The notes: generated by a model from the sequence alone, not told the origin. A stretch of 64,000 nt of DNA from Owenweeksia sp. (GCA_028285465.1 JANQPD010000065.1:19102-83101), one strand, 5' to 3'. Positions 1 to 9,526 are shown, counted from the stretch's first letter. Translations and numbers: made by a program.

Positions 1-224
1 CGCCACACCATCCTTGTAAAAACCCGTGCAAGCATTAACCGAAGACGAGTCGCTACCGCAACCAAAATATCCACATCTATTGCCTTATAAATCATCCTTT
101 TTTATGGTTAGACACTTGTTTATACCGACAATACTCATCTTTGTTGTTTATAAAATTTCTATCGGTATTTTCGTTTGTATACGGAGTTCGTTGACTTACA
201 AGATTAAAACCTTATAAACCCGTC

Positions 225-809
225 ATGAGAAAATTCCTGGTACACCTGGCACTTAGCCTCTGCGCTCTACAACCTACCTTTGGGCAGGCTGATTTTTATA
301 AGGAACTTGCTGACTCGGCGTTGACTTTAACGCAACAAGATGTGCAATACGACCCGGCCTATTACCAAATTGACTATCCCAATGGAGATGTCCCTGCTGG
401 CAGAGGAGTATGCACAGATGTAATTATACGGGCCTACAGAAAATTGGGTATTGACCTGCAAAAAGAAGTACACGAAGACATGCAGGCCCATTTTGATACG
501 TACCCTAAAAATTGGGGGCTCACACGCCCGGATAAAAATATCGACCACAGGCGGGTGCCCAATCTGATGACCTTTTTCGCGAGGCACGGTATTGTAAAAA
601 CAAACTCCCAGAAACCGGAAGATTACCGGGCCGGAGATATTGTGTGTTGGGACCTGGGAGGTGGCATCACCCATATCGGCATGGTAAGCGGAAAAAGGGT
701 TGTAGGCACTCAACGGCTTTTGATCATACACAACATCGGAGCAGGGCAGATACTGGAGGATTGCCTGTTCCGCTTCAGCATAATCGGGCATTACCGGTAT
801 AAAAAATAA
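225..809 (+). CDS. DUF1287 family exported protein
   Basis: A 194-residue protein with an N-terminal signal peptide (about residues 1-20, ending near TFGQA). The conserved features are GVCTDVIIRAYR (near residue 61), a D-x-x-x-D-H-R-R-V-P-N-L stretch and a later GDIVCWDLGGGITHIGMV. This Cys/His pattern is that of the DUF1287 family, which has an NlpC/P60-like cysteine peptidase or amidase fold. I infer a periplasmic hydrolase-like protein; the substrate is unknown. The ATG follows an AT-rich leader and gives the signal peptide directly. No operon partner is evident; the next gene starts 65 bp downstream on the same strand. Confidence 0.85.
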   Translation: MRKFLVHLALSLCALQPTFGQADFYKELADSALTLTQQDVQYDPAYYQIDYPNGDVPAGRGVCTDVIIRAYRKLGIDLQKEVHEDMQAHFDTYPKNWGLTRPDKNIDHRRVPNLMTFFARHGIVKTNSQKPEDYRAGDIVCWDLGGGITHIGMVSGKRVVGTQRLLIIHNIGAGQILEDCLFRFSIIGHYRYKK

Positions 810-874
810 AACAGAGGTAAAGCAAGCGCATAAGGGTTTACAAAGGCATTCAAACAAAAATTACCCTAATATAT

Positions 875-1216
875 ATGAAAAACAACCACATCAATTACGT
901 TGAATTTAAAGCCAAAGACCTGGAAGCGGTAAAGGCCTTTTACACCCAATCTTTTGGCTGGACTTTTATAGATTACGGCCCTACTTACACCGCATTTTCA
1001 GAAAGTGGTTTGGAAGGCGGTTTTGAAAAAACCGGGGAAGACATCACCAACGGGGCCCTTGTAGTGCTTTACCACAAAGACCTGGAACATATAAAACGCG
1101 CCATTACGGAAGCCAGGGGGCAGATATCCAAAGACATTTTTTCTTTTCCGGGCGGGCGCAGGTTCCATTTTATGGATCCTGCCGGGAATGAACTGGCCGT
1201 TTGGTCGGACCAATAA
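875..1216 (+). CDS. VOC family (glyoxalase/bleomycin-resistance fold) protein
   Basis: A 113-residue single-module vicinal oxygen chelate protein. It begins with NYVEFKAKDLEAVKAFYTQSFGW, the beta-alpha opening typical of the fold, and closes with HFMDPAGNELAVWSD, the usual last strands carrying a metal-ligand Glu. Length fits a one-domain VOC protein that dimerises. The family covers glyoxalases, dioxygenases and antibiotic-binding proteins, so the substrate cannot be told. It is cytosolic, with no signal peptide or membrane segment. Confidence 0.85.
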   Translation: MKNNHINYVEFKAKDLEAVKAFYTQSFGWTFIDYGPTYTAFSESGLEGGFEKTGEDITNGALVVLYHKDLEHIKRAITEARGQISKDIFSFPGGRRFHFMDPAGNELAVWSDQ

Positions 1217-1339
1217 ACGCCGGGGTGCTGTACAACCGGTATTTTCAATTGTTTCCCAACGGAATCTATGCCGGTCCGGTGAAAAATGGGGCAACGCCTT
1301 CCAGGCATTCCCCTTTATTTTATCTCTATATTGGCCGCC

Positions 1340-3181
1340 ATGTCTTTCATGAAAAAGCATTGGCCCTATGTGTTTTTGGCGGCAACGGCATTCTTGCTCT
1401 ACGCCAACACCTTAACACACGATTACGCCTTAGATGACTACTCCGCAATCGTTGAGAACCGCATTGTAAAAAAAAGAGCGGAAGCCATCCCGGAGATCTT
1501 TGCTACTCCATATAGGGCCGGGTACCGGGCAGCGGCCGGAAACCTGTATCGTCCTTTGCCTTTGAGTATGTTTGCCGTAGAACACCACTATTTCGGCAAT
1601 CAGGCAGCAGGCCACCATGTCGTCAATGTATTGCTTTATGTGCTCCTGGCTGTATTGTTGTTTAGCTTACTGAAGAAATGGCTCGTCCGTCAACACGCCT
1701 TGCTACCCTTTGTCATTGCCTTGTTGTTTGTTTTACACCCCATACATACCGAAGTAGTGGCCAACATCAAGTCAAGGGATGAACTGCTGGCCTTTATCTT
1801 TATGCTGGGCCTTTTCCACGCCTTGCACATTTACCTGTACCGGCAAAAAAAATGGGCCTATGGAGCTGCGTTGCTTTGCTTTGCCCTGGCCCTTTTTTCC
1901 AAAGAAAGTGCGGTCGCCCTTATCGGGGTCATTCCCCTGGTACTGTACTTTTTTTACTATAAACAGGCAAAACCGATCACCTTCCTCACTCTGCCCTTTA
2001 TAGTGCCCCTGGCGGGTTTTCTCCTTGCCCGGCACTATGCTTTGTCGATAGAAACAACGGTAACTTCCCGGGAAGGGAGCTGGCTTATGGCACAATCCCA
2101 GCCCCTTGCACACCTTGCTTCTTCTATTCGCTTCATGGGACTTTACCTTTATAAAATGCTTATCCCTTACCCCCTGGTAAGCGACTACTCCCACCCTCAA
2201 TTTGAACAGCTAAGCTGGGCTTCGTGGCAGGTTTGGTTGTCTTTGCTCTTGTACGCCACAGGGATAGGGTTTGCCTTTAAAGGTTGGAAAACACGCAAAG
2301 TGTGGAGTTTCGCCATTCTTTTCTTTCTTATTACGCATTTCCTGCACAGCAATCTTTTGTTCGTAATAGGCACGGTATTTGGCGAACGCTTGTTGTTTAC
2401 CCCCTCCCTGGGGATCATAATGCTCATGGGGTTGGGCTTCGCGTATTGGTGGGAAAAGGCCGGGCTTACCGGTAACTTTGCGCCAATGAGTGCCCCAAAG
2501 GCCATCGCACCCCTTTTGATGCTGGCCGTATTGTATGCCGGCTTGAGCTTTCGGCGAAATGCGGAATGGAATAACAACCGTACCTTATATGCGGCTGATG
2601 TAAAGAAACACCCTGACAGCCCCTTGTTGAATTACTGGCATGGATTAGAATTGATCGATTCCCAATGGCTGCAGAAGCTCTCCCCCGAGCAAAAGAAAGC
2701 ATCTCTCCTACAGGGCATTGCGGCCTTTGAAAAGGCAACGGCATTAAAGCCCCGTTATGGAGATGCTTTTGCGCAGTTAGGGCTGGCTTACTATAAGTTA
2801 AACCAGTATGAACAAGCCCTCCCCTATTTTGAACAAGCCCTGAGCCTGGGCAAAGGCAGCGCAGAAACACTGAACAATGCAGCGGCCATCTATTTTGCCC
2901 GGGGCAACTTCTCAAAAGCCCGGGATTACTACGCACAGGCCATTCGTATTGATCATTATTACGTAGATGCCATAGGCAACCTGGCCGCTACGTATGGGGC
3001 CCTGGGTGAATTTGAAACCGCCCTGGCCTATTTTGAGCAAGCTTTGCGTCTAAGCCCGGAAAATGCCAGTTATTTGTATTATACCGGCCTTACTTTGAAC
3101 CAGTTGGGCAGAACAGCAGAAGCCCAGCCTTATTTTGAAAAAGCTTTTGCCCTAAACCCTTCTTTACGTCCCAAAGACTAG
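1340..3181 (+). CDS. TMTC-like multi-pass membrane protein with C-terminal TPR repeats
   Basis: The first half (to about residue 410 of 613) is a polytopic membrane region with many hydrophobic helices. It has an early acidic loop (LDDYSAIV) and the conserved HPIHTEVVANIKSRDELL stretch. The second half is soluble, with about four TPR units (for example YGDAFAQLGLAYYKLNQYEQALPYFEQAL). This layout matches eukaryotic TMTC proteins, which are GT-C-like O-mannosyltransferases; a protein glycosyltransferase role here is inference. I chose ATG 1340 because it begins the first hydrophobic segment. A paralogue lies at 49686-51452. Confidence 0.8.
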   Translation: MSFMKKHWPYVFLAATAFLLYANTLTHDYALDDYSAIVENRIVKKRAEAIPEIFATPYRAGYRAAAGNLYRPLPLSMFAVEHHYFGNQAAGHHVVNVLLYVLLAVLLFSLLKKWLVRQHALLPFVIALLFVLHPIHTEVVANIKSRDELLAFIFMLGLFHALHIYLYRQKKWAYGAALLCFALALFSKESAVALIGVIPLVLYFFYYKQAKPITFLTLPFIVPLAGFLLARHYALSIETTVTSREGSWLMAQSQPLAHLASSIRFMGLYLYKMLIPYPLVSDYSHPQFEQLSWASWQVWLSLLLYATGIGFAFKGWKTRKVWSFAILFFLITHFLHSNLLFVIGTVFGERLLFTPSLGIIMLMGLGFAYWWEKAGLTGNFAPMSAPKAIAPLLMLAVLYAGLSFRRNAEWNNNRTLYAADVKKHPDSPLLNYWHGLELIDSQWLQKLSPEQKKASLLQGIAAFEKATALKPRYGDAFAQLGLAYYKLNQYEQALPYFEQALSLGKGSAETLNNAAAIYFARGNFSKARDYYAQAIRIDHYYVDAIGNLAATYGALGEFETALAYFEQALRLSPENASYLYYTGLTLNQLGRTAEAQPYFEKAFALNPSLRPKD

Positions 3182-3242
3182 CAGCACCGATACGGGGGCA
3201 AATAGGTCAAAAAAGGAATACCACAACTTTACTTTCCCATTT

Positions 3243-3800
3243 ATGCAAAAAAATAGGCACGTCCCCATTCTAGAAACCCAAAGGCTCAGGTTACGGCCTA
3301 TCCGGCCTACCGATAAACACGCTCTCTTTAAGTACCGTTCGGATGAACAAACAAACCGTTTCCAGGGATGGCTTCCAAAAAGTGTGGCAGATGTGGTGGA
3401 TTTCATTGCAAAAAACCCGGCCCACTTCAACAAAGCAGAAACCTGGTTCCAATTGATCATCATTGAAAAAGCTTCGGGAGAAATAATCGGGGATGCCGGT
3501 ATCCATTTTATGGACGTTGAGAATAAACAATGTGAAATCGGGTGTACCCTGAACAAACATTACCATGCTAAAGGCTTTGCTACGGAAGCGCTTTCTGCCG
3601 TGGTGGACTACTTGTTTAAAACCCTCCATAAACACAGGATAGTAGCCTCTATAGACCCGGAAAACACCTCCTCCCTTAAACTCGTTGAGCGGTTAGGCTT
3701 TAGAAAAGAAGCCCACTTCAAAAAGAGTGTCCGGCTACGCGGCAAATGGGTAGACGATATTGTGTACGCTTTGCTTCGGGATGAATGGGCAGGGAAATAG
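3243..3800 (+). CDS. GNAT family N-acetyltransferase (RimJ/RimL-like)
   Basis: A 185-residue acetyltransferase of the RimJ/RimL type. It opens with the typical LETQRLRLRPIRPTD strand. The acetyl-CoA region is around KHYHAKGFATEALSAVVDYLF, followed by ASIDPENTSSLKLVERLGFRKEA, the usual N-x-x-S-x-x-L-x-E-x-L-G-F motif. The family acetylates ribosomal-protein N-termini, amino groups of small molecules or antibiotics; the target here is unknown. It is a single cytosolic domain of normal length. Confidence 0.88.
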   Translation: MQKNRHVPILETQRLRLRPIRPTDKHALFKYRSDEQTNRFQGWLPKSVADVVDFIAKNPAHFNKAETWFQLIIIEKASGEIIGDAGIHFMDVENKQCEIGCTLNKHYHAKGFATEALSAVVDYLFKTLHKHRIVASIDPENTSSLKLVERLGFRKEAHFKKSVRLRGKWVDDIVYALLRDEWAGK

Positions 3801-3989
3801 CCTGGCATTGAGGGGTCGCGCATCAGCAGCTTAGCCGTAGCTGATAAATACCCGGTTTAATAAAAAAACAAAAGAGGCCATAGAGGTTCACTTCTTTCGG
3901 CCAAACAGACAAGTGTTTTTTTAGAGATACGTACAACTTTACATTACTTTTACACCTTCTGAAACTCTACTCAAAAAGGCTGGAAAAAC

Positions 3990-4367
3990 ATGCAATATGA
4001 AGCTGAAACTCCTGAAGAATACTTAGCCAAAATTGAAAAGGATTGGCGTAAAGAAGTACTGGAAAATATCCGTACGCTCATTACTTCATATGCCCCGGAA
4101 CTCGAGGAAGGCATCCAATACAAAATGTTGTGCTACGGGGATAAAAGCCGTAAATTGTTTCACCTGAATGCCCAGAAGGCATACGTTAGCCTCTATGTGG
4201 GGAATATAGACAAGATTGAGCATGCCCGGGATCTTTTAAAGGGATTGGATGTAGGAAAAGGATGCATCCGGGTAAAAAAAAGACCTGACCTTGGACAAAC
4301 GAATTTGGAAGGTTTCATTAAAAAAACCATTGATGTTTGGCGTGCGGGAGGGGACACGGATTGCTAA
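3990..4367 (+). CDS. DUF1801 (YdhG-like) domain protein
   Basis: A 125-residue soluble protein. The pattern TPEEYLAKIEKDWRKEVLENIRTLI, then ELEEGIQYKMLCYG, then a strand pair (KAYVSLYVGN) and a basic C-terminal segment VKKRPDLGQTN is characteristic of DUF1801/YdhG proteins. These have a small alpha/beta fold of unknown biochemical role, sometimes linked to iron chaperone-like (frataxin-like) proposals. It is monocistronic: nearly 190 bp upstream and over 100 bp downstream are free of convincing genes. Function is not assigned. Confidence 0.8.
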   Translation: MQYEAETPEEYLAKIEKDWRKEVLENIRTLITSYAPELEEGIQYKMLCYGDKSRKLFHLNAQKAYVSLYVGNIDKIEHARDLLKGLDVGKGCIRVKKRPDLGQTNLEGFIKKTIDVWRAGGDTDC

Positions 4368-4507
4368 AAAAACATCTAAAGAATTCGCACGGGCCAGGGT
4401 ACCACTACAGCGTATAGAGAATAGTGGAGTTTCTAACTTTGTTGGTACAAATTAGTTAAGCCTTGTTATTATGAGATGGAATAAGGATTAATTAAACACC
4501 AATAAAA

Positions 4508-4645
4508 ATGGAACGCAGAGTCTATGACAAAACAAAAGGACATATGGTAAAAACGAAGGTAATTGGCCGTTTCCTGGACATCTACTTAAAGGGTCAGGGG
4601 GCGTTTGTGCCTGCTCAGGACCACTCCCTTGCGTGGTTCCGGTAG
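4508..4645 (+). CDS. possible 45-residue small protein, unrecognised
   Basis: An ATG-to-TAG frame of 45 codons beginning MERRVYDKTKGHMVKTKVIG, basic at the N-terminus and without a signal peptide. A TAACTTTG sequence at 4434-4441 matches the Bacteroidota -7 consensus TAnnTTTG, about 70 bp upstream. I do not recognise the product, and a frame this short can occur by chance. The rest of the 4368-4690 gap shows nothing else I can support. Confidence 0.25.
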   Translation: MERRVYDKTKGHMVKTKVIGRFLDIYLKGQGAFVPAQDHSLAWFR

Positions 4646-4690
4646 GTTTGGCCGCTCTTTGAATTTATGGGCATGTACAAGTTTCAGATG

Positions 4691-6667
4691 CTAATACGCC
4701 ATCAGGCGTTCTACGTATTCCTCAAGCCTGGCTTTGGCTAAAAAGCCTTGTTCCAGCGCCTCGGCAAAAGGAATAGGGGTATTCTCACTTCCCAGGCGCA
4801 ATACCGGGGCATCCAGTGCCTCAAAACAGTTTTCGGTGATCATGGCGGCAATGTCAGAAGCAACGCTTCCGAAAAGGGTATCTTCCGTAAGCACCAACAC
4901 CCGGCCTGTTTTCCGTACACTGGCATACACACTGGCTTCATCCAAAGGGGCCAGGCTCCTCAAATCGATTAGCTCGATATCCTGCCCGGGATGTGCTTCG
5001 CAATATTCCAGGGCCCAGTGTACGCCCATGCCGTACGTAACAATGCTAAGGGCACTGCCCTCCTTTACGCATACGGCCTTGCCCATGGGTGTATGGTAAT
5101 AGCCTTTGGGCACCTCACCCGTAATGCTGCGATACAGTTTTTTATGTTCAAAAAACAACACCGGGTTTGGATCATCCAGGGCGCTTAACAAAAGCCCCTT
5201 CGCGTCGGCCGGAAAGGCAGGGTACAATACTTTAAGCCCCGGGGTATGCGTAAACCAGGCTTCATTGCTTTGTGAGTGAAAGGGTCCGGCTGTCACCCCG
5301 GCACCGGTAGGCATACGCACTACCACATCTGCCTTCTGCCCCCACCGCCAATGGATCTTTGCCAGGTTATTTACGATCTGGTTAAAGCCTTCAGTCACGA
5401 AATCGGCAAACTGCATTTCTACCATGGCTTTATAGCCTTTGATGGAAAGGCCCAAACCGCTGCCTACGATAGCGGCTTCACATAAGGGCGTATTGCGTAC
5501 ACGGTGTTTCCCGTAACGCTTGTAAAAACCGTCTGTTACCTTAAAAACACCTCCGTAATCGGCTATGTCCTGGCCCATTAAGATCAGGCGGTCATGACGC
5601 TGCATGGCCTCGTCTAAGCCCTCGGAAATGGCATCTACCATGCGCAAAGTAGTGGTTTCAGTGCCTGCTTCTTCTGCTTTCGTTTCGTTAGGGGCAAAAA
5701 GATCCGTGTACTCGCGGGCCACATCATAGGCCAGGTCTGGCTCCTGCATGGCGGTTTCCAACGCTTCAGCGATCTCCTTCTTTATTTCCTGCGTTATTTC
5801 TTCATTCTGCTCAGGGCTAAGGATGCCTTTGTTGAGCAAAAAAGCCATGAAGTTGTTCACCGGGTCTTTTTTGGCCCATTCTTCCTGCAGGCCTTCGGGA
5901 TAGTACTTGGTGCCACTTGCTTCTTCATGGCCGCGCATGCGGAAAGTTTTACACTCCAATATATAAGGTTCGGGATGTGTGCGGATCTCGCCAGCTATTT
6001 TTTGTACCGCCTGGTACACCTCCAGCAAATTATTGCCGTCTACGCTTTTGCCTTTAATGCCGTAGCCAATGGCCTTGTAAACAAAACTGTCGAAATTGAA
6101 TTGCTCGTTAGAGGGTGTGCTCAGCCCCCACTGGTTGTTCTCTACCAAAAAAATTACCGGCAGCTGCCAAACAGCCGCCACGTTTACCGCCTCGTGGAAA
6201 TCTCCCTCGCTGGCTCCTCCGTCACCTGTTACTACCAGCGTTACCTTCTTTTCTCCCCCCAGCTTACTGGCCAGGGCTATCCCGTCTGCAATACCCATCT
6301 GAGGGCCCAGGTGGGAGATCATCCCCACTATGTGATGCTCCTTACTCCCGAAGTGAAAAGAGCGGTCACGCCCCTTGGTAAAGCCATTGGCCTTTCCCTG
6401 GAACTGCGAAAAAAGACGCTCCAAAGAGATTCCCCTGGTGGTAAACATACCCAGGTTGCGGTGCATGGGTAAAAGGTATTCATCCGGTTCCAAAGCCAGG
6501 GTAGCCCCCACGGAGATCGCTTCCTGGCCATAACCGGAAAACCACTTGCTGATGCGTCCCTGGCGCAAGGCGATCAACATTTTTTCTTCAATAAGCCGGG
6601 GCTTTAATAAAGCCTTGTAAAATTGTATCAGTTGGTCGTTGGTGAATCCCTTCCTGCTAAACTTCAT
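4691..6667 (-). CDS. 2-oxoacid dehydrogenase E1, fused alpha and beta subunits
   Basis: A 658-residue fusion. Residues 1 to about 330 are the thiamine-diphosphate-binding E1-alpha half, with TGDGGASEGDFHEA at 147-160 and ENNQW at 176-180 forming the cofactor motif. The rest is the E1-beta half (transketolase pyrimidine and C-terminal domains, beginning near TTLRMVDAISEGLDEAM). It decarboxylates a 2-oxoacid and passes the acyl group to lipoyl-E2. Fused E1 proteins of this length are common in Bacteroidota and are usually called branched-chain or pyruvate dehydrogenase E1. Substrate is not decidable here because no E2 or E3 gene is adjacent. It is divergent from the lipid kinase. Confidence 0.92.
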   Translation of the reverse strand: MKFSRKGFTNDQLIQFYKALLKPRLIEEKMLIALRQGRISKWFSGYGQEAISVGATLALEPDEYLLPMHRNLGMFTTRGISLERLFSQFQGKANGFTKGRDRSFHFGSKEHHIVGMISHLGPQMGIADGIALASKLGGEKKVTLVVTGDGGASEGDFHEAVNVAAVWQLPVIFLVENNQWGLSTPSNEQFNFDSFVYKAIGYGIKGKSVDGNNLLEVYQAVQKIAGEIRTHPEPYILECKTFRMRGHEEASGTKYYPEGLQEEWAKKDPVNNFMAFLLNKGILSPEQNEEITQEIKKEIAEALETAMQEPDLAYDVAREYTDLFAPNETKAEEAGTETTTLRMVDAISEGLDEAMQRHDRLILMGQDIADYGGVFKVTDGFYKRYGKHRVRNTPLCEAAIVGSGLGLSIKGYKAMVEMQFADFVTEGFNQIVNNLAKIHWRWGQKADVVVRMPTGAGVTAGPFHSQSNEAWFTHTPGLKVLYPAFPADAKGLLLSALDDPNPVLFFEHKKLYRSITGEVPKGYYHTPMGKAVCVKEGSALSIVTYGMGVHWALEYCEAHPGQDIELIDLRSLAPLDEASVYASVRKTGRVLVLTEDTLFGSVASDIAAMITENCFEALDAPVLRLGSENTPIPFAEALEQGFLAKARLEEYVERLMAY

Positions 6668-6746
6668 GTACTGGTTTTACAAAGGGCGTAAAAATACCAT
6701 AAATCATAACCTGCGGTTAACATAATTAAGATAGTTTCGGCCCCGC

Positions 6747-7670
6747 ATGAAAAAACAAATTCGCCTCATTGTAAATCCTGCCAGTGGGTTGAGAAAAAAG
6801 CGTTTTCTGGAGCAAGAGTTGAGTCCTGTTCTAAAGCACCCCGGCTTTAGCTGTGAGCTTTTTTACACCAAGGGGCCCACGCATGCTACAGACCTGGCGC
6901 AGGAGGCGGTAGACCTGCACTATTATGCCGTGGTAGTTTGTGGAGGAGACGGCACCATAAACGAAGTATTGGCTCCCCTGCTGCACTCTTCTACGGCTCT
7001 GGGTGTTATTCCTTTAGGCAGCGGAAACGGTTTTGCCCGCCATTTAGGCATAAGCATGTTGCCTGCAAAAGCGGCCAAACAGCTTACCCAGGCACAGCCG
7101 GTACACATTGATGCCTGCATGGTAAACAACCTTCCCTTTGTGAACGTAGCAGGCATTGGCCTGGATGCTTTGGTAGCGCACGACTTTTCCATTCAGCCTG
7201 AGCGCGGTTTTTGGGCTTACTTTTCCAGTGTGTTGCGGTTGTGGTTCAAAACATCTAACCGCGTGTATAAGCTGAAGCTGGATGGGAAAAAGTTCAAGGT
7301 AAAAGCGCTTATGGTAAGCTTCGCCAATGGCTCTCAATTCGGGAACAATGCCATGATCGCCCCGGGAGCGCGTATGGATGACGGATTGATGCAGGTATGC
7401 TTTCTGCGCAAGTTCCCTACTTTAAAAGCCCCGGTATTGGCCTGGCAACTTTTTTCCGGTAAGATCATCCGGAGCCGCCATCTGCGGATATTGCCTGCAC
7501 GGGAAGTAAGCGTAAAACGTACGCGCAAAAAAATACACCTTGACGGAGAGCCATTTAAGCTCAGTAAAAAGCTCCGGGTTAAGGTTTTGCCAGCCGCTTT
7601 GAATATCTTAGCCCCGTCACAATATTTTGAAGCGCATGGACCACAACATTCCTTGGATAGACCTGGCTGA
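6747..7670 (+). CDS. diacylglycerol kinase family lipid kinase (YegS/BmrU type)
   Basis: A 307-residue protein with the catalytic domain first: the nucleotide motif GGDGTINEVL (about residue 66) and PLGSGNGFARHLG (about residue 90) are hallmark lipid/sphingosine kinase loops. The C-terminal beta-sandwich ends with HLDGEPFKLSKKLRVKVLP, also typical. The family phosphorylates diacylglycerol or related lipids at the cytosolic face of the membrane. The coding end overlaps the next gene's ATG by 35 bp, suggesting co-transcription. Confidence 0.9.
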   Translation: MKKQIRLIVNPASGLRKKRFLEQELSPVLKHPGFSCELFYTKGPTHATDLAQEAVDLHYYAVVVCGGDGTINEVLAPLLHSSTALGVIPLGSGNGFARHLGISMLPAKAAKQLTQAQPVHIDACMVNNLPFVNVAGIGLDALVAHDFSIQPERGFWAYFSSVLRLWFKTSNRVYKLKLDGKKFKVKALMVSFANGSQFGNNAMIAPGARMDDGLMQVCFLRKFPTLKAPVLAWQLFSGKIIRSRHLRILPAREVSVKRTRKKIHLDGEPFKLSKKLRVKVLPAALNILAPSQYFEAHGPQHSLDRPG

Positions 7671-8589
7671 CTTTACCAGCGGGGATCCGGAAAAAAAGCA
7701 GGCTTTTGTACAAAAACTCGGAGCTGCCTATGAAGAAATAGGCTTTGTAGCGGTCAAAAATCACGGCTTGAGCGATGCTACTACCCGTACGCTTTATAAG
7801 GAGGTACAGCACTTCTTTGAACTGGAAGACCAGGTTAAAAAGCAGTATGAGATCGAAGGGCTGGCCGGGCAGCGGGGGTATACTTCTTTTGGTAAAGAAC
7901 ACGCCAAGGGAAGGAACACCGGAGACCTGAAGGAATTCTGGCATTTCGGGCAGTATGTGGAAGACGATGATCCCATTAAAACGGAATACCCCGCTAACGT
8001 AGAGGTTAGGGAATTGCCGGCTTTTAACACGGTAGGCAAAGAAGCTTACCAGACCCTGGAAAAAGCCGGGCAAAATATGTTGCGCGCCATAGCGCTTTAC
8101 CTGGGCCTGGACGAATTCTATTTTGACGACAAGATCCATAACGGGAACAGCATACTACGCCCAATCCATTATCCCCCGATCACCGAGGAACCGAAAGATG
8201 CCGTACGTGCTGCCGAGCACGAAGACATCAACCTGATCACCTTGCTTATGGGGGCCAGCGCTGAAGGCCTCCAGGTGTTGAACAAGAAAGGAAAATGGGT
8301 GGGTGTAACAGCGCTCCCCGAGCAGATCATTGTAAATGTAGGCGATATGCTGCAAAGGCTTACCAACAACAAACTGCGGAGCACCACCCATCGCGTGGTA
8401 AACCCTCCGCGGGAAAAGTGGCAAAAATCGCGCTTCAGCATTCCCTTCTTCCTGCATCCACGTTCCGAAATGCGCCTGGATTGCCTTGAAGTATGTATAG
8501 ACGCAGCACACCCCAAAGCATATGAGGATATCTCCGCCGGGGAATACCTCAACCAACGGCTAACGGAAATAGGACTGCGAAAAAATTAA
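7636..8589 (+). CDS. isopenicillin-N-synthase-like 2-oxoglutarate/Fe(II) oxygenase
   Basis: A 317-residue member of the plant ACC oxidase/isopenicillin N synthase family. The N-terminal DIOX_N domain opens with IPWIDLADF and contains GFVAVKNHGL. The jelly-roll core carries the iron triad: AAEHEDINLITLL gives His and Asp, STTHRVVNPP gives the distal His, and RFSIPFF supplies the R-x-S for 2-oxoglutarate. ATG 7636 is preferred to an in-frame TTG at 7627. It oxidises an unknown small molecule. Such genes are widespread and usually carry only the generic family name. Confidence 0.88.
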   Translation: MDHNIPWIDLADFTSGDPEKKQAFVQKLGAAYEEIGFVAVKNHGLSDATTRTLYKEVQHFFELEDQVKKQYEIEGLAGQRGYTSFGKEHAKGRNTGDLKEFWHFGQYVEDDDPIKTEYPANVEVRELPAFNTVGKEAYQTLEKAGQNMLRAIALYLGLDEFYFDDKIHNGNSILRPIHYPPITEEPKDAVRAAEHEDINLITLLMGASAEGLQVLNKKGKWVGVTALPEQIIVNVGDMLQRLTNNKLRSTTHRVVNPPREKWQKSRFSIPFFLHPRSEMRLDCLEVCIDAAHPKAYEDISAGEYLNQRLTEIGLRKN

Positions 8590-8680
8590 ACCCTTAAGTG
8601 CCTCTTGCCTTGTATGGCTTTTGCCTTACAACAAAGATTTGAGTTTCTTTAGAAATCTGTTCACTTTAAATACCATCCCT

Positions 8681-9037
8681 ATGTCTAAACCCAAAAAACT
8701 AAACGCACTGTCGGACCTTGGTGGTATGGTGTACAGCACCAATAAGGATGCGCAGTGGGAAAATAAGGACGAAAGCGAGGAAACTTTGGCTCCACAGGAG
8801 CAGTTGCTGGAAGCACATATTGAGAAAAAAGGCCGGGGAGGAAAAACGGCGGTATTGTTAAAGGGTTTCGTGGGGCCCGAAGAAGCGTTAAGAGACCTGG
8901 CAAAACAGCTTAAAAGCCATTGCGCTACAGGAGGCAGCGCTAAAGATGGAGAGATCATCATACAGGGGAATGTGCGCCAGAAAGTGATGGATTACCTCAA
9001 CAAAAAAGGCTATAGGGTAAAGCGCGTGGGGGGATAG
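8681..9037 (+). CDS. SUI1/eIF1-like translation factor (YciH family)
   Basis: A 118-residue protein whose C-terminal two thirds is a SUI1 domain. It shows the basic loop EKKGRGGKTAVLLKGF, the central LAKQLKSHCATGGSAKDG, and IIQGNVRQKVMDYLNKKGY. In eukaryotes this fold is eIF1; bacterial YciH homologues are thought to influence initiation fidelity. The N-terminal 45 residues are polar and probably disordered. ATG 8681 is chosen over an upstream TTG because the longer version adds only a non-conserved leader. Confidence 0.9.
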   Translation: MSKPKKLNALSDLGGMVYSTNKDAQWENKDESEETLAPQEQLLEAHIEKKGRGGKTAVLLKGFVGPEEALRDLAKQLKSHCATGGSAKDGEIIIQGNVRQKVMDYLNKKGYRVKRVGG

Positions 9038-9058
9038 ACATTTCCTTTAAAGACAGTT

Positions 9059-9526
9059 TCACTGGCGTGCCCACCTGATCTGCACCGCTTCCAGTTTTTC
9101 GTTGCGGAACCGGTTTTCCAATTTTTCGAACCCACGCTTGAGGTAAAAGCCTAAAGGAGAGGCATAGGGTTGCCCGTTATGCAAAGTATAGCTTGCATCC
9201 TCTATCACCCACCCATTTAAACAGGGATAGCGCGTTTTCATAGCTTCGAGCAGCAGCTGCCCATACCCTTTTCCCTGGTAAGATGTGTCCACCACAATCG
9301 AAAACCAGCGGGCTCCATCCCGCATAAAGCCAAGTGACCAGGCTGCCGGTTGACTCCCTCCATGCAGGAGTATGAAGTGACAACATTCGGTGAGCCCTGA
9401 CAAAAAGCCCTCAATGCCCTCTTCTTTTGACAGAGCCAATGATTTCGGAAAATGGGCATTCCAGAGCCTGCTTACCCAGGCCTTCTCATCAGCATTTAAA
9501 ATAGGTTTACTGAACAGCGTGTACAT
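9059..9526 (-). CDS. GNAT family N-acetyltransferase
   Basis: A 155-residue protein with the acetyl-CoA-binding stretch VDTSYQGKGYGQLLLEAM (Q-x-x-G-x-G), followed by a typical late segment SPLGFYLKRGFEKLENR. It is soluble, of usual length and unknown substrate. Its 3' end faces the SUI1 gene and its start is 1 bp from the stop of the upstream T9SS cargo gene, so the two minus-strand genes may be co-transcribed. Confidence 0.85.
   Translation of the reverse strand: MYTLFSKPILNADEKAWVSRLWNAHFPKSLALSKEEGIEGFLSGLTECCHFILLHGGSQPAAWSLGFMRDGARWFSIVVDTSYQGKGYGQLLLEAMKTRYPCLNGWVIEDASYTLHNGQPYASPLGFYLKRGFEKLENRFRNEKLEAVQIRWARQ

Noticed and set aside
1..224. Short frames at the left edge, on both strands, including a Cys/Ser-rich minus-strand frame at 1-80
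   Set aside because: Too short, no start codon or recognisable domain, and the larger part of any real gene would lie outside the window.
327..857. 176-codon minus-strand frame over the DUF1287 gene
   Set aside because: Antisense to a gene with signal peptide and family motifs; no domain of its own.
5927..6472. 181-codon plus-strand frame inside the E1 dehydrogenase
   Set aside because: It mirrors conserved TPP-enzyme codons on the other strand and has no recognisable domain; an antisense shadow.
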